DNA of 64,000 bases from Flaccisagitta enflata (lineage: Eukaryota > Chaetognatha > Sagittoidea > Aphragmophora). Both the position numbers and the translations under genes were made by a program. Where the stretch lies: the NCBI GenBank assembly GCA_965153355.1, contig OZ231127.1:39804001-39868000 (forward strand), written 5' to 3'. Below, in pieces: positions 1 through 11,839 of the stretch. Each line of letters opens with the position of its first letter. The first letter of the stretch is position 1. The notes below the pieces were generated by a model. The model saw nothing but the letters and a program-made list of their open reading frames with translations, made no database searches and was not told the origin of the DNA.

Positions 1-399
1 CGCGTTACAAAATCTATGATTTTTTCGTTTCATGTAAAACTAGCCTTTTTTCCTTGAAAATCTATATATACGGAGTAATGATAAGTATCCAAGATGCGCC
101 GACCCTTTAAGGGTAATTACTACCCAAGTGGGGGTCTGAACAGTTAGGAATGATGTACCACCAAGGTTTTCTTGCCAAGTATGGATGATATTGACACTTT
201 ATGGGTCCCCAACAGATATAGCACCGACCTCTACTATAAGCCACTTTTTGGTTGGTCCGTCCATCCATTACAAAAATAGGTTTAGAGGTTATTTCATTGT
301 TGTAAAGGGTTTTTTAACTATTCTAAGGTCGCAAAAGCGTTTGATGGTTAGCGGAACCGGTCAACTCTATGTGAGTTTATATGGATAAGTGATGGTTGG
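1..399. other. AT-rich, no gene seen
   Basis: Only a degenerate family H fragment at 225-270 (CCACTTTTTGGTTGGTCCGT). Confidence 0.6.
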
Positions 400-985
400 A
401 CACTACTGTCTGACAGCCGATCCAGAGTAAGAATGGATTTTTTTTGCAGTTTTGCACATTTCGTATGTGTACAATACAAGATCAATCCAGAGGGAATTTT
501 TTCCTGGGGCGCTTTTTTAGTAATTCTCAAAATAAAAGAAAATTAGTCTCATTTTCAATGCAGATTCTACTGGAGTGCGTTGACTTCAATTTTTGATTCC
601 ATTTTGTTAATCTATGCAAAATTTTTCATTTGATGATCGCAATCTATCTTTTGCAAAGAATTTAAATTTTCATTTTTGGTCACCGTTAAAATGACTCAAA
701 ATATAAAAATTTTACTTATCAAACCATATAGTGTGACCTATCAAATGAAAGAAAATTTTGCATAGAACAACAATATGTAATCAAAGAATGAGTTAGTACA
801 ACTCACAAGAATCTGCATTACCAACACCATTCCTGTAGCCTGTGTAGGTGGAGAATCGATTTTTTTTCAAAAAGCGTTCCTGGAAAGATTTCCCTCTCGA
901 TTGTTCTTGTATTGTAAACATATGAAATCGGGAAAACCGCAAAATGTCATTCTTACCCTGGATCGGCTGTCAATAGGTAGTGTAG
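400..985. mobile_element. Foldback element, 585 bp
   Basis: The outer arms 400-571 and 800-985 are inverted copies (GACAGCCGATCCAG...). Pairing continues inward (TGCAAAATTTTTCATTTGAT near 615 against ATCAAATGAAAGAAAATTTT near 740), so almost the whole element is palindromic. Noncoding. Confidence 0.85.
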
Positions 986-987
986 AG

Positions 988-1020
988 GGGCAGCGGTCCT
1001 GAGGGGGCTAATGACCTGGG
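988..1020. repeat. Solo end of a GCAGCGGCCC element
   Basis: GGGGCAGCGGTCCTGAGGGG followed by GCTAATGACCTGG matches one end of the family; no partner end was found. Confidence 0.5.
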
Positions 1021-1194
1021 GGGAGGAGCTAATGAACATACAGGCCTGCAAAAAAGTTAACTTTTTTTCGGACCACCCGTTATACTACCCAAATTTTAAA
1101 AAACGCAAGTTTTTCATGAAAGAGCTTAAATTTGGCTTTATTTTTCTTCTGAGCAGCTTTTTGCGAGCTAATTTTGTTTATTTGAGTTTCTGTG

Positions 1195-2088
1195 CATCAT
1201 TGGGAAAAAATCAAAAAACGTTTTTCGATTTTTTGAGTTTCGCTTAGGAATGTTTTGAGAAAGATGAAAAGCGTTTTGGCTCGTTTGAGTTTCGCGTTGA
1301 GATTGTTTCGAAGTGAGAGACGGCACTAGGCTACACCTTGAGGGAAAAAGCAGGGCATTGAAATTGGTACAGGGTGAAAGAGGGCACTTTTTTACACCTT
1401 CTGGAAAAAAGCAGGGCACTGTGGGACCAATACTTTAGGCGCTATGAATTTTTTAATCTTTTTTTATTTTTTCACATTTTCCGCATTTTTCTCAAAGATC
1501 TATATTTTTCATCGATCTCAATTTTTGGCCCTAAGTAACAACAAAAATGAGTTCAGCAGAGGGCAGACGGAGGGAGGGTGAGGGAGGGAGAAGGAGGGAG
1601 AGAGAGGGAGAGAGAGAGAGGAGAAGGAGGGAGCAAGAGGGAGGGAGGGAGAGGGAGAGAGGGAGGGTCGGAGGGAGGGAGGGGGAGGGAGAGTTGGAGG
1701 GAGAGGGGGAGGGAGAGGGGGAGGGAAAGGGAGAGGAGGAGGAGGAGAAGAAGGAGGGAGGAGAAGGAAGGAGAGGGAAAAGGGGAGAAACAGAGGGGAG
1801 GAGGGAGTGAAAGGAAGGGGAGACAGGGAGGAGAGAGAGGAGGGAAGGGATAGGAAGGAGAGACGGAGGAGGGAGAGAGGAGGGAGGGGAGGGGAGGGGA
1901 GGGAAGGAGAGAGGGAGAGAGAGAGGGAGGAGAGGAGAGAGGAGAGGAGGGAGAGAGGAGGAGGAAAGGAGGGAAACAGAAAGAGAGGGTGAGAGTCTCA
2001 CACACACACACACATACACACACACACACAAAACAGCCCTTACAATTCTTTCCTGGTCGGCGAGAGCTGCCTTTACTGGTATCAATGA
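1195..2088. repeat. Dispersed repeat R1, copy 1, with polypurine tract
   Basis: Shares both flanks with copy 2 at 7972-9262: on the left AAAACGTTTTTCGATTTTTTG and AGGCGCTATGAATTTTTTAAT, on the right a CA tract then GTCGGCGAGAGC and CCTTTACTGGTA. Between them is a ~440-bp GGGA/GAGA polypurine strand (1555-1996). Long frames through the tract are artefacts of composition. Confidence 0.88.
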
Positions 2089-2089
2089 G

Positions 2090-2899
2090 TTTTAGCCTTT
2101 AATTAATTTTGCCTTTGATTTTCAGTTTGATTCATGATGATTTCAAAGGTTTTATCACATTTAATTAAAATCGATGCTTCATTTTTCATCATAGACATTA
2201 AGGAATTCAAATATAGGAACTATAAAAGCAGACAGCATGGGTAGAACGATGCCCAATTGCTCATGGCAGTGCAATAACTCAATCATCTTCACCCCAAAAC
2301 AACCTTTTTTTTTTTCCTCTGACTGCATTTTGAGATATTGACTCATGCACCTTCATTTGAGTGTAACTTCCAAACGAATAAAGCTACAGATGTGGGATTG
2401 CGCTCAAAAGAAAGCCCTCGAAAAAAGCTTCAATCTGGTCACCAATAAATGAGTGAACATGAGTAAACCAAAGGCGCACAAATCACGCGTAGTTAAAGTA
2501 AACAAAAACAATCAGGTTCATGAGTTTTGAGCATGGAAGGGGGGAAAACATACCGCCAACCCCAAGTGTTTCCAAACTTTATTCATAGATAGTAGCTGCG
2601 TCCTCTTTCGATAAAAGATAATCTGATAGCGATGAAGAAGCGATGAAGAAATCATTAGAAAACCTTCAAAATCGCATCGAGAAATTTTCAGGTTCCGGAC
2701 TAACTTACCTGCAGACATAGGGACAAACCCTTTTTAGGAGATGCGAGGACGCATCAAAACAAGGTCAACAAACCTTAGTCGCGCAATACATTACAGGGGC
2801 TTCAATCTTATTTGACACGAAAAGAACCTGTATTAGGCAAAAATGAATCAACTTCAGACTAGTGTCACACAAAGCCGACCGTGGACAGGATGAAATTCA
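2090..2899. other. AT-rich, no gene seen
   Basis: The block 2490-2600 resembles 48375-48480 (AAAAACAATCAGG ... ACATACYRYCAACC), and 2680-2750 resembles 15110-15180 (TCGCATYGAGAAATTT, GATG-TGAGGAC). These are old dispersed repeats. Confidence 0.6.
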
Positions 2900-3560
2900 T
2901 CAATTTTACATGTTTGATAATTGAACAAATCCCTATGTCATCATGTAGGTTACCTATTCTTACATATGAATCCATACTTAGATTTTCTTAAGTAAGCTCA
3001 TTTTTCATGCAAATTAGACTCAAATAGATACTTTTGGCAATTTTATTATTAGAAAATCTAGCTAGATACAATTAAGAAATCAATATGACAGTAAAATTCT
3101 TATTTACTACGTTCAAGCAAACATGTGTGATCATGTTTCTGAAATTTTTTTGAATTTAATTAGTTTTTTTTTCAAAATCTCTTTAAGTACCATTTCTGGC
3201 TGGGTAGGCTGTTGGAAGCATATTTTCCCAAGCTCTTTTATGCCAGTGACAGAAATCCTTTAAGGAAGCTTCCTTAAATTTCAACCAGATCAGTCCATTA
3301 TTTTAGAAGTTATGCCATTTTTTCATTTTTTCATCTGGTAGGCTGGTTGGTCTGGTTGGACTCTTCGACATTCTTTAGGTCGCATCAGAATTTAGGCAAA
3401 GGACTCTTTAGATCCAGATACCAACCATGCAAAATTTTATTGGGCTAACTAAAATAGTTCTTGAGATATGCGAATTTGAATTTTGAGAAATTTTACCAAA
3501 TTAAAACTTAAAAGCATCGCACATTTGTGTGAGAAGCCCTGTGTGGAAACAAAGAATTGA
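2900..3560. repeat. Dispersed repeat R2, copy 1
   Basis: Diverged copy of 41870-42600. Shared blocks include GAGCTCATTTTTCRTGCAAATT, AAGTTATGCCA and TTTTTCATCTGGTAGG followed by GTTGG-rich sequence. Confidence 0.75.
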
Positions 3561-3764
3561 CTACGAGACTTGGTCGGCGAGCGTTACAATTCAATTCTTA
3601 TCTTTGTAGTGATCAACTTTGGAATTTCACTATGAACAAACAATTTGGAGATAAGAGTTGAAATCAGAGGTGCAAGTACAGAATTTGACCTTCTTTCCCA
3701 TCATGTTGATGAATTTTCCGTCACTCATGTTGCTATGGCGTGGCATAGTATGAATCATATGGTT

Positions 3765-4713
3765 GCTTTTAGTCATTTTTGGTCATTTTGGTCATTTTGG
3801 TCATTTTGGTCATTTGGTCAATTTTGGTCAATTTGGTCATTTTGATCAGTTTTGATCAGTTTTGATCAATTTTGATCATTTTTGGTCATTTTTGGTCATT
3901 TATGGTCATTTTTGGTCATTTTGGTCATTTTGGTCATTTTTGGTCATTTTGGTCATTTTGGTCATTTTGGTCATTTGGTCATTTTGGTCATTTTGGTCAT
4001 TTTGATCATTTGATCATTTTGGTCATTTTTGGTCATTTTTGGTCATTTTTGGTCATTTTGGTCATTTTTGGTCATTTTGGTCATTTGGTCATTTGGTCAT
4101 TTGGTCATTTTGGTCATTTTGATCAATTTTGATCAATTTTGATCAATATTGTCATTTTGGTCATTTGGTTTTGGTCATTTTTGGTCATTGTTGGTCATTG
4201 TTGGTCATTGTTGGTCATTGTTGGTCATTTTGGTCATTTTGGTCATTTTGGTCATTTTGGTCATTTTGGTCATTTTTGATCAATTTTGATCAATGATCAA
4301 TTTTGATCATTATTGGTCATTTTGGTCATTTTTGGTCATTTTGGTCATTTGGCATTTTGGCCATTTTGGTCATTTCTGGTCATTTTTGGTCATTTATGGT
4401 CATTTGGTCATTTTGGTCATTTTTGGTCATTTTATCACTTTGATCATTTTTGGTCATTTTTATCACTTTGATCATTTTTGGTCATTTTTGGTCATTTTTG
4501 GTCATTTTTGGTCATTTTTGGTCATTTTGGTCATTTTGGTCATTTTTGGTCATTTCTGGTCATTTTTGGTCATTTTGGTCATTGAGATCATTTTTGGTCA
4601 TTTTTGATCATTTTCAGTCATTTTTGGTCATTTTGGTCATTTTTGGTCATTTATGGTCATTTTTGGTCATTTTGGACATTTTGGTCATTTTGGTCATTTT
4701 TGGTCATTTTTGG
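3765..4713 (+). repeat. GGTCATTTT satellite
   Basis: About 100 copies of a 9-10 bp unit GGTCATTT(T)(T), with GATCA variants in clusters. Confidence 0.97.
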
Positions 4714-4992
4714 TTAAAGTCTGCTGGTTAAAGTCTGCTGGTTGAAGTCTGCTGGTTAAAGTCTGCAGGTTAGAGTCTGCTGGTTAAAGTCTGCTGGGTA
4801 AAGTCTGATGGTAAAAGTCTAATGGTTTAAATCTGCTGGTTTAAGTCTGCTGGTTTAAATCTAATGGGTTAAGTCTGCTAGTTAAAGTCTGCTGGTTTGA
4901 ATCTGCTGGTTTAAGTCTGCTGGTTTAAGTCTGCTGGTTTAAATCTAATGGTTTAAGTCTGCTGGTCTAATGGTTTAAGTCTGCCAGTAAAA
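4714..4992 (+). repeat. 14-bp satellite GTCTGCTGGTTAAA
   Basis: About 20 copies, continuous with the preceding satellite and grading into the next. Confidence 0.93.
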
Positions 4993-5007
4993 TGATATTA
5001 ATGATAA

Positions 5008-5672
5008 GTATGGTTTAAGTCTGGTTTAAGTCTGGTTTAAGTCTGGGTTAAGTCTGGGTTAAGTCTGGTTTAAGTCTGGTTTAAGTATGGTCTAAGTCTG
5101 GTTTAAGTCTGGTTTAAGTATGGTTTAAGTCTGGTTAAAGTCTGGTTTAAGTCTGGTTTACGTCTGGTTTAAGTCTGGATTAAGTCTGGTTTAAGACTGG
5201 TTCATGTCTGATTTATGTCTGGTTTAGGTTTGGGTTAGGTCTGGTTTAGGTCTGGTCTATGTCTGGTTTTGTCTGGTTTATGTTTGATTTAGGTCTGATT
5301 TAGGTCTGGTTTAAGTCTGGTTTGAGTCTGGTTTGAGTCTGGTTTGATTCTGGTTTGATTCTGGTTTGAGCCTGGTTTGAGCCTGGTTTGAGCCTGGTTT
5401 GAGCCTGGTTTGAGCCTGGTTTGAGCCTGGTTTGAGCCTGGTTTGAGCCTGGTTTCGGTCTGGTTTAAGTCTGGTTTGAGTCTGGTTTGAGTCTGGTTTG
5501 AGTCTGGTTTGAGACTGGTTTGAGTCTGGTTTGAGTCTGGCTTAAATCTGGTTTATGTCTGGTTTATGTCTGGTTTATGTCTGATTTTGGTCTGGTTTCG
5601 GTCCGGTTTAATTCTGGTTTGAGTCTCCTTTCAGTCTGGTTTGAGTCTGGTTTGTGTCTTTTTGGGTTGCGT
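5008..5672 (+). repeat. 11-bp satellite GTCTGGTTTAA
   Basis: About 60 copies, with internal homogenised blocks such as GAGCCTGGTTT (eight or more in a row, 5375-5455). It looks derived from the 14-bp unit by loss of GCT. Confidence 0.93.
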
Positions 5673-5785
5673 TTAAGTCTGATTTTCGATAAAAAGATAC
5701 AATAAGGAGTCAGGTCAGTTCAGTTATTTTTGTCCTGCACGCGACTTATAGGTGTTGGCCTTGTTTTTTTCTGATTCTAAATGAA

Positions 5786-6020
5786 CAAATATTTTGATAC
5801 TTGTTTCAGCAAGCAGATATAAGAAAGTATGTCAGTGAGCACAGCTGCTTATCTGTGAGGCTGTTTTTAAGTATTTTAGCTCACTCAGCTCAGTTTTTTT
5901 TAAATTCTCAATAGGATAAATAAATGTCCTAATTGAGCATGGAAATACAAGAAAGCATATTAATGAGCATAGCTGGATATCTGGTTGAATGATTTTGAGT
6001 ATTTTAGCTCATCTAGCTTA
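5786..6020. repeat. Imperfect tandem pair, ~150 bp
   Basis: AAGAAAGTATGTCAGTGAGC...GTATTTTAGCTC is repeated as AAGAAAGCATATTAATGAGC...GTATTTTAGCTC. Confidence 0.65.
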
Positions 6021-6596
6021 TTTGGGTCAGTTCCATTGTTCTTTGGTTTTCGGTGCAATCAATATATACAATCGGTCTTGATTTGATCTAACAAATAAAA
6101 AAAATGCACGGACTGAAGATGAACGCTTGGTGAAAAGTGACCAATGCTTACGACTTTTTTCCTCACGGCGACAGCCGCCATTACTGGTACGCATTATGAT
6201 TATTATCAGGCCTTTATTTGGAGCGTGCCCGTGTGCCCGAGGCACTTTGTTTTACTGTCGGGCATGCTGTTTTTGGTGATGGCGTGTCCGGCTGGCACTC
6301 TCTCATTACATCAGGCTAGCTGAATTTCATAAGGATTGATATTTTCTATTTGATTGCTAGAGGGGTTCCCGCATTGGGAAAGTTATTGTGATATTACACA
6401 GGGAATATCTACAGGGAATACCGCGCCAACCGGGACAAAAGAAAACGATGTATTTTCTCTTCTGAAAATGAGAAATTTGATTTGAAAACAGATTCTGATA
6501 GATCTTTTAAACCGATTTTATATCATCAAGAAAAATCATAACTGAATAGTAGACTGAAAGTACACTGAAAGATAGAAAAAAAAAGCCCAAATTTGG

Positions 6597-7030
6597 CTTT
6601 AAGATTTTTTGTCATCAAAATTTTCACTTCAAAAATTTTCACTTTAGAAATTTTCACTTCAAAAATTTTCACTTCTAAAAGTTTCACCTTAAAAATTTTC
6701 ACTTCAAAAATTTTCATTTAAAAAGTTTCCACTACAAAAATATTCATTTCAAATATTTTCACAACAAAAATTTTCCCGACAAAAATTTTCACTTCAAAAT
6801 TTTTTTTTCACAAATTTTCTCCGCTAAAATTTTTTTGCTTATATTTTTTCACTTCAAAATATCATTTCAAAAATTTTCATTTAAAAAATTTTCACTACGC
6901 AGATTTTTATAACAGAAATTTTCATGACAAGAAATTTCATGTTGAAAATTTTTTTTGCTCAAATTTTGTTCGCTTTAGTTATTTTTTCATTTAAATTTCC
7001 ACTTCAAAAATTTTCACTTAAAAAAAAATT
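6597..7030. repeat. 14-bp minisatellite AAAATTTTCACTTC
   Basis: Degenerate array of about 25 units; it weakens to AT-rich DNA on both sides. Confidence 0.85.
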
Positions 7031-7477
7031 TTTGTTCAAATTTTTATTTCAAGAATTTGTAAGATTCAAAATTATTTTATCAAAAAATTTCTTTGTAAAT
7101 TTTTTAGCATTAGATTGTTTTTAGCATCAAAGAATTTCAAATCTTTATATTTTTATATTTAAAATAAAACGCTTGATTAATCATTTCTTTATTTTGCTAA
7201 AAAATCAAGTACAATTTTTCTTTTTTGACACTTTCATGTCTTCAACATATTTTTCAATGTTTGAAATATCAATACAATAATAGAAAAATTTGTTTTATTA
7301 TTAATTCTTTTTTTAAAAAAAGTTGTCTTTTATTTTATATCTATTTTGGTACCTTATAGCCTACAGTGCATTTTGTATCATTTTGGCGCATAGTGGGTGG
7401 TCATGGTCAAACCCACGGCATCGGCGGCAATCAAGTGAGAGAGTGGAAATGCGAGCTCCTTTTTGTTCATCCATTTA

Positions 7478-7629
<152 letters not shown>

Positions 7630-7667
7630 GAGTCTCTGGTCAGTCAATATGCTGCGATCAAACCGCC

Positions 7668-7690
7668 TATATGCGCAGCGAGCGCATATA
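7668..7690. other. Perfect 9-bp hairpin
   Basis: TATATGCGC, loop AGCGA, GCGCATATA. It stands alone in unique-looking sequence beside the (GT)n(GA)n tract. Confidence 0.6.
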
Positions 7691-7971
7691 CGAAGACATA
7701 GAGTTATAACTGGTTCTATACATGAAGATATAAATGCTTTGTCCTAAAGAAGGCAAAAATGTAAAAAAAATGCTCTTGATGGCTGCATGCAAGCGATAAC
7801 AAGATGCGGCGCACTGTGTTATATCTTGTGGTATTTGGGCCAGGTAATATCTCCTAAATGCGCTCATTGTATTTCATCTTCTCAAATGAAATCAATGGAT
7901 GGCATCAACTGTAAATGGATGAAAAGTAGAAGAATCGGATCGTTTTGTCGGTCAAATTTAAATTGCTAAGG

Positions 7972-9055
7972 TAATTGGGAAAAAAATCGAAAAACGTTTT
8001 TCGATTTTTTGAGTTCCGGGTTAGGAATTAATGTTTCCCTTTTTCGCCTGGGACAATTTGAGGAAGTTGGGTCAGAACTAGGCTCGCCCGAGGCTGGGGT
8101 TGAAATTGGTACAGGGTGAAAGAGGGCACTTTTTTACACATTCTGGAAAAAAGCAGGGCACTGTGGGACCAATACTTTAGGCGCTATGAATTTTTTAATC
8201 TTTTTTTATTTTCTCACATTTTCCGCACATTTTTCAAAGATCTATATTTTGCATTAATCTCAATTTTTGGCCCTAAGTAACAACAAAAATGAGTTCGGCA
8301 GAGGGCAGGAGGGGAGGGTGAGGGGAGGGGAGGGAGAGCGTGAGGAGGGAGAGGGGAGGGAGAGGGAGGGACGGAGAGAGAGGGAGGGAGGGAGAGGGAG
8401 GGAGGGAGGGAGGAGGGAGGGAAGGGAGGGAAGGAGGGAGGGAAGGAGGAGAGGAGAGGGAGGAGGGAGAGGGGAGGGAGAGAGGAGAGGAGGGGAGGGA
8501 GGGAGGGAGAGAGGAGGGGAGGGAGAGGGAGGGAAAGAGGGAGAGGGAGGAAGAGGGAGAAAGAGGGGAAAGGAGGAAGAGGAGGGGAGGAAGAAGAGAG
8601 GGAGAAAGAGGGAGGGAGAGGGAAAGAGGAAGATAGGGAAGGAGGAAGAAAGTGAGAGGGGGAGGGAGAGAGAGGAAGAGGGGAGAGGGGGAGGGAGGAG
8701 AGAGAGGGAGAGGGGAGAGAGAGGGAGGGAGAGGAGGAGAGGAGAGGAGGGAGGAAGGGAGGGAGGGAGGGAGAGGGGAGAGAGGACGGACGGAAGGGGA
8801 AGGGGAGAGGGAGGGAGAGACGGAAGAGGAGAGAGAGAGGGAGGGAGGAGGGAGAAAGAGGGAGGGGAAGGGAGGAGAGAGAGAGGGAGACAGAAGGAGG
8901 GAGAAAGAGGGAGAGAGGAGGGAGAGAGAAGAGGGGGAGAAAGAGAAAGAGAGGAGGGAGAGAGAGAGGGAGGGAGAGGGAGAAAGAGGGAGGGGTAGGG
9001 AGAGAGAGAGAAAGAGGGAGAGAGGGAGGGAGAGGGAGAAAGAGGGAGGGGAAGA

Positions 9056-9152
<97 letters not shown>

Positions 9153-9180
9153 TGAAAGACAGACAGACAGACAGACAGAC

Positions 9181-9217
<37 letters not shown>

Positions 9218-9262
9218 TTTACGATTTTTTTCCAGTCGGCGAGAGCCGCCTTTACTGGTACC
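7972..9262. repeat. Dispersed repeat R1, copy 2, with 850-bp polypurine tract
   Basis: Same architecture as copy 1, with a longer purine-only stretch (about 8296-9152) grading into pure (GA)n, (GACA)n and (CA)n up to 9214. A third right-end fragment lies near 6160-6190. Confidence 0.88.
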
Positions 9263-9598
9263 ACATTTGAATCAATTTTCAGGATCAGGCCTATGCCCGT
9301 GAGGAAAGAAAAAGACGTCGTTTTTGAAAGACCGTTCCACAGCGGATGCCAACGGGTGATTCTCCTTATCAAAAGGGCCCTCGCACACATCATTCATCAT
9401 TCATCATTCATCATCATCATTCATTTTCAGTCGCGCTCATTGTTGGGTATTGTCTTTTAGAAAGATTTCTATTTTGAACGCTGACGAGCCTTGCCCTTGA
9501 AACCTCCCGCTCTCAAGGCATGCTCGTTTACAAGCAAAGATATCTCAAGTTCTTAAAAAAATATCAAGTTTTTCCTTTTCCGTTGACAATTGTTTCAG
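9263..9598. other. No gene seen; (CATT)n at 9390-9425
   Basis: Continues from R1 copy 2 with CATTCATCATTCATCATTC repeats. Confidence 0.6.
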
Positions 9599-9816
9599 GT
9601 AATTGCCAAGGCGAAGAGGCGGCGTCCTTTTTTCCCAGCCATTTCCACCTCCTCACCGCCTCTCATGTTTTCTGCCGCCCGGCGCTTCGCCCCTCCTCCT
9701 CCTCCTCCTCCTCAGCAACAGCCGCCCTCTCCGCCGGCGATGCACGAATCCAAAGGGCCTTGGTCTAGATGTCCCGCTTTCCCCACTGTCACCGAACCTC
9801 AACTTCACGAGGAAAG
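9599..9816 (+). CDS. Candidate exon, Pro-rich, unknown gene
   Basis: A GC-rich island between acceptor TTGTTTCAG and donor GTAGTT, open for 72 codons plus two bases. It begins VIAKAKRRRPFFPAISTSS, has a run of seven Pro then QQQPPSPP, and ends CPAFPTVTEPQLHEE. The frame closes right after the donor, as an exon would. I recognise no family and no partner exon, so it may be a lone conserved island or chance. Confidence 0.3.
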
Positions 9817-10285
9817 GTAGTTATGAAACACGTCTGCAAACGTAAAAAAGACAGCTAACTTCTTAGAAAAAGTCGAAACTTTTGCCTTTGACCTTGTGAA
9901 ATCAGCAGAAAAATTCTGTTTTCATTATTTTATTTTCGGCGTTAGAGTAGGGGAGAAACCATTCTGATCAAGATTCAACCGGTTACTTTTCTTCAGGTGC
10001 TAATATTTTTCTAGAGAGGGGAACCCCAAGTTGGGCCTTTATCAAGTACAAAGGGGCGCCGCAGAATTATTTTTGATTTTTGATTTTTTGCTAAAAAGAG
10101 ACAAAGATAGCGACATACATAATAAAGGGGAGACAAAGATAGCGACGAAGAAATAACAACGAGGAAATCCCGAGCCTGCATAGATCATTTCAAGTCAAAA
10201 TACAACAACCGAAAATGATTGAAATTGTTACAGTTACCTTCTAACATGTCTCCCACAACATAACCCATCTTGGCTTTTCTAACTC

Positions 10286-10816
10286 TGTAGTCACGTGCTA
10301 CGCGACTCTACACCCCGCTATGTCGGTCCGTTGGTTGGTTGGTCGGTTGATCCCCTTTTGGGCAGCGGCCCTGAAGGGGTCGATGACCTGTGCTTTCACA
10401 CAGGTGATTTTCTACTTCCCATTTTCGAGGCCCAGCCTCGAGGGGTTTGGGCCTCAAGATTGGGATTTGGGCCTAAAGGCTGGGATATGGGTCTTAAGGC
10501 TGAGATATGGGCCTGGAGGTGGGGGAGGGGGGATGGAGGAGAAAGAGAAGAAGGAGAAAATCCCCTGTATGAAAGCATAGGTCATCGACCCCCTCGGGGC
10601 CGCTGCCCTGCTCCCCTTTCAACTTTAAGCACAACCTATGTAAGCAGGGCACGGACGGATACCGCTGACCATCTAACGCTTTTGCAACTATTTACTTTTT
10701 CGGCATTGTCAAGCTTTTTGAGCATACGGCTCCTGCCCAAATGCCCTAGTGACCTTCTCCAGCAATGGTCCGGCCCACCCGCTTGCGACTAGGGTAGCCG
10801 TGTATCCAGCCTTGGT
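10286..10816 (-). repeat. Family H copy (with nested element)
   Basis: Starts AGTCACGTGCTACGCGACTC and CCGCTATGTCGGTCCGTTGG, ends CTTGCGACTAGGGTAGCCG and GTATCCAGCCTTGG. It is split by the inverted-repeat element at 10361-10608. Forward orientation is defined here as AAGGCCGGATACACGGC to CGACTAAAA. Confidence 0.85.
10361..10608. mobile_element. Inverted-repeat element (GCAGCGGCCC ends), nested in family H
   Basis: Ends GGCAGCGGCCCTGAAGGGGT and GGTCATCGAC are inverted against 10580-10608. The flanks CCCCTTTT and CCCCTTTC look like an imperfect target duplication inside a family H copy. The interior has ~20-bp repeats (GGGCCTAAAGGCTGGGATAT). Confidence 0.8.
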
Positions 10817-11206
10817 TTTTACTAAGTCAAGCACAGATCGAACTTGAACTCAGCATGACAATTTGATGAGTTTGAATATTTTGCCTCTGTCTATCAAAAT
10901 GTAGTGTATCGAACTGTGCTCTATTTGATATTTGTTGCCTAAAACTGTGCCGACACTCATTCATAGACTTAGACAAAATATTTCCTTTTGCGGACTGTAC
11001 CATAACTTATTTTCATACACTTGAACAAATAAAATTTGCGCTAACGAACTGCGCCGTACCTCAATTTCACATGACTCAGAATTTGGTAGTATGTGTTAAA
11101 GTTGTTTTTGTAGTAGTTGTCGTTGTCTGCATTGTCATTGTTGTTGCTGTCCTTGACGTCGTAGTCAGCGTTATCATTATCCGTCGTTGAAGTCGTCATC
11201 GTTATA

Positions 11207-11837
11207 CAGGGTGTACCTACTCAGTTGCAACATAAAGAATCGATTTATCTTTGTTTTTAGAAAAGATAATCCAATTCTGAAAAAAGTTTTAAAGTAATTT
11301 TGAAAAATACTTTTTGCCTAGAGAGAGAAAAATACTAGGAAATTAAAAATAGTCATAGAAAAAGAGCTAGGAAGAAAATGCCTTTTTACTAATATTTTTT
11401 TTTTTAAATGATTTTCCATAGCTATTTCTTTGAATTTGATTTCTTTTTTTGATTATTTGACAAAAATATGTGGAGTTGGACTAAAACAAAAGATATTTAT
11501 TGTACCCAAACAGAATTCATGGAAAAATTCATATTTCTTTATAGAATAGTGATCTTTGATCTTTGATTTGGGACCAATCTCATCCCTGTAGCTCAATCCA
11601 TTTTGAAATGAGAGCCTCTTAAAGAAAAAGTGTCTAAGAGAAACAAAAACCAGATTTGCATGACAAGAAATAGCTTCATTGCTTCAGGTTGCAAATAAGT
11701 TAAAATCGTACGTAACTGATCAATTTTCTTTGCATGAGCAAAAATCGTTTTGAGAGCTCTTTAGAATTTTTTTCAGGATAGGATTGTATTCTCTAGAAGC
11801 TGAGATACATATGTTGCAACTGAGTTGGTACACCCTG
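11207..11837. mobile_element. Tc1/mariner-type MITE (TIR CAGGGTGTACC)
   Basis: 631 bp with ~25-bp inverted ends, CAGGGTGTACCTACTCAGTT on the left and its near-complement on the right, flanked by TA on both sides. There is no coding capacity. It contains a CCAATCTCATCCCTGTAGCT motif related to one in the other MITEs here. Confidence 0.9.
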
Positions 11838-11839
11838 TA

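Noticed and set aside
1531-2085. Frames of 90-184 codons in both directions
   Set aside because: Same polypurine artefact in R1 copy 1.
3645-4731. Frames reading WSFWSFWSF/FGHFGHFGH
   Set aside because: Translations of the GGTCATTTT satellite, with no start context or homology.
8214-9393. Several long overlapping frames (up to 377 codons) of Ser/Leu/Pro or Gly/Arg/Glu
   Set aside because: They run through a purine-only strand, where stops are rare in every frame. Composition alone explains them, and all frames are open on both strands.
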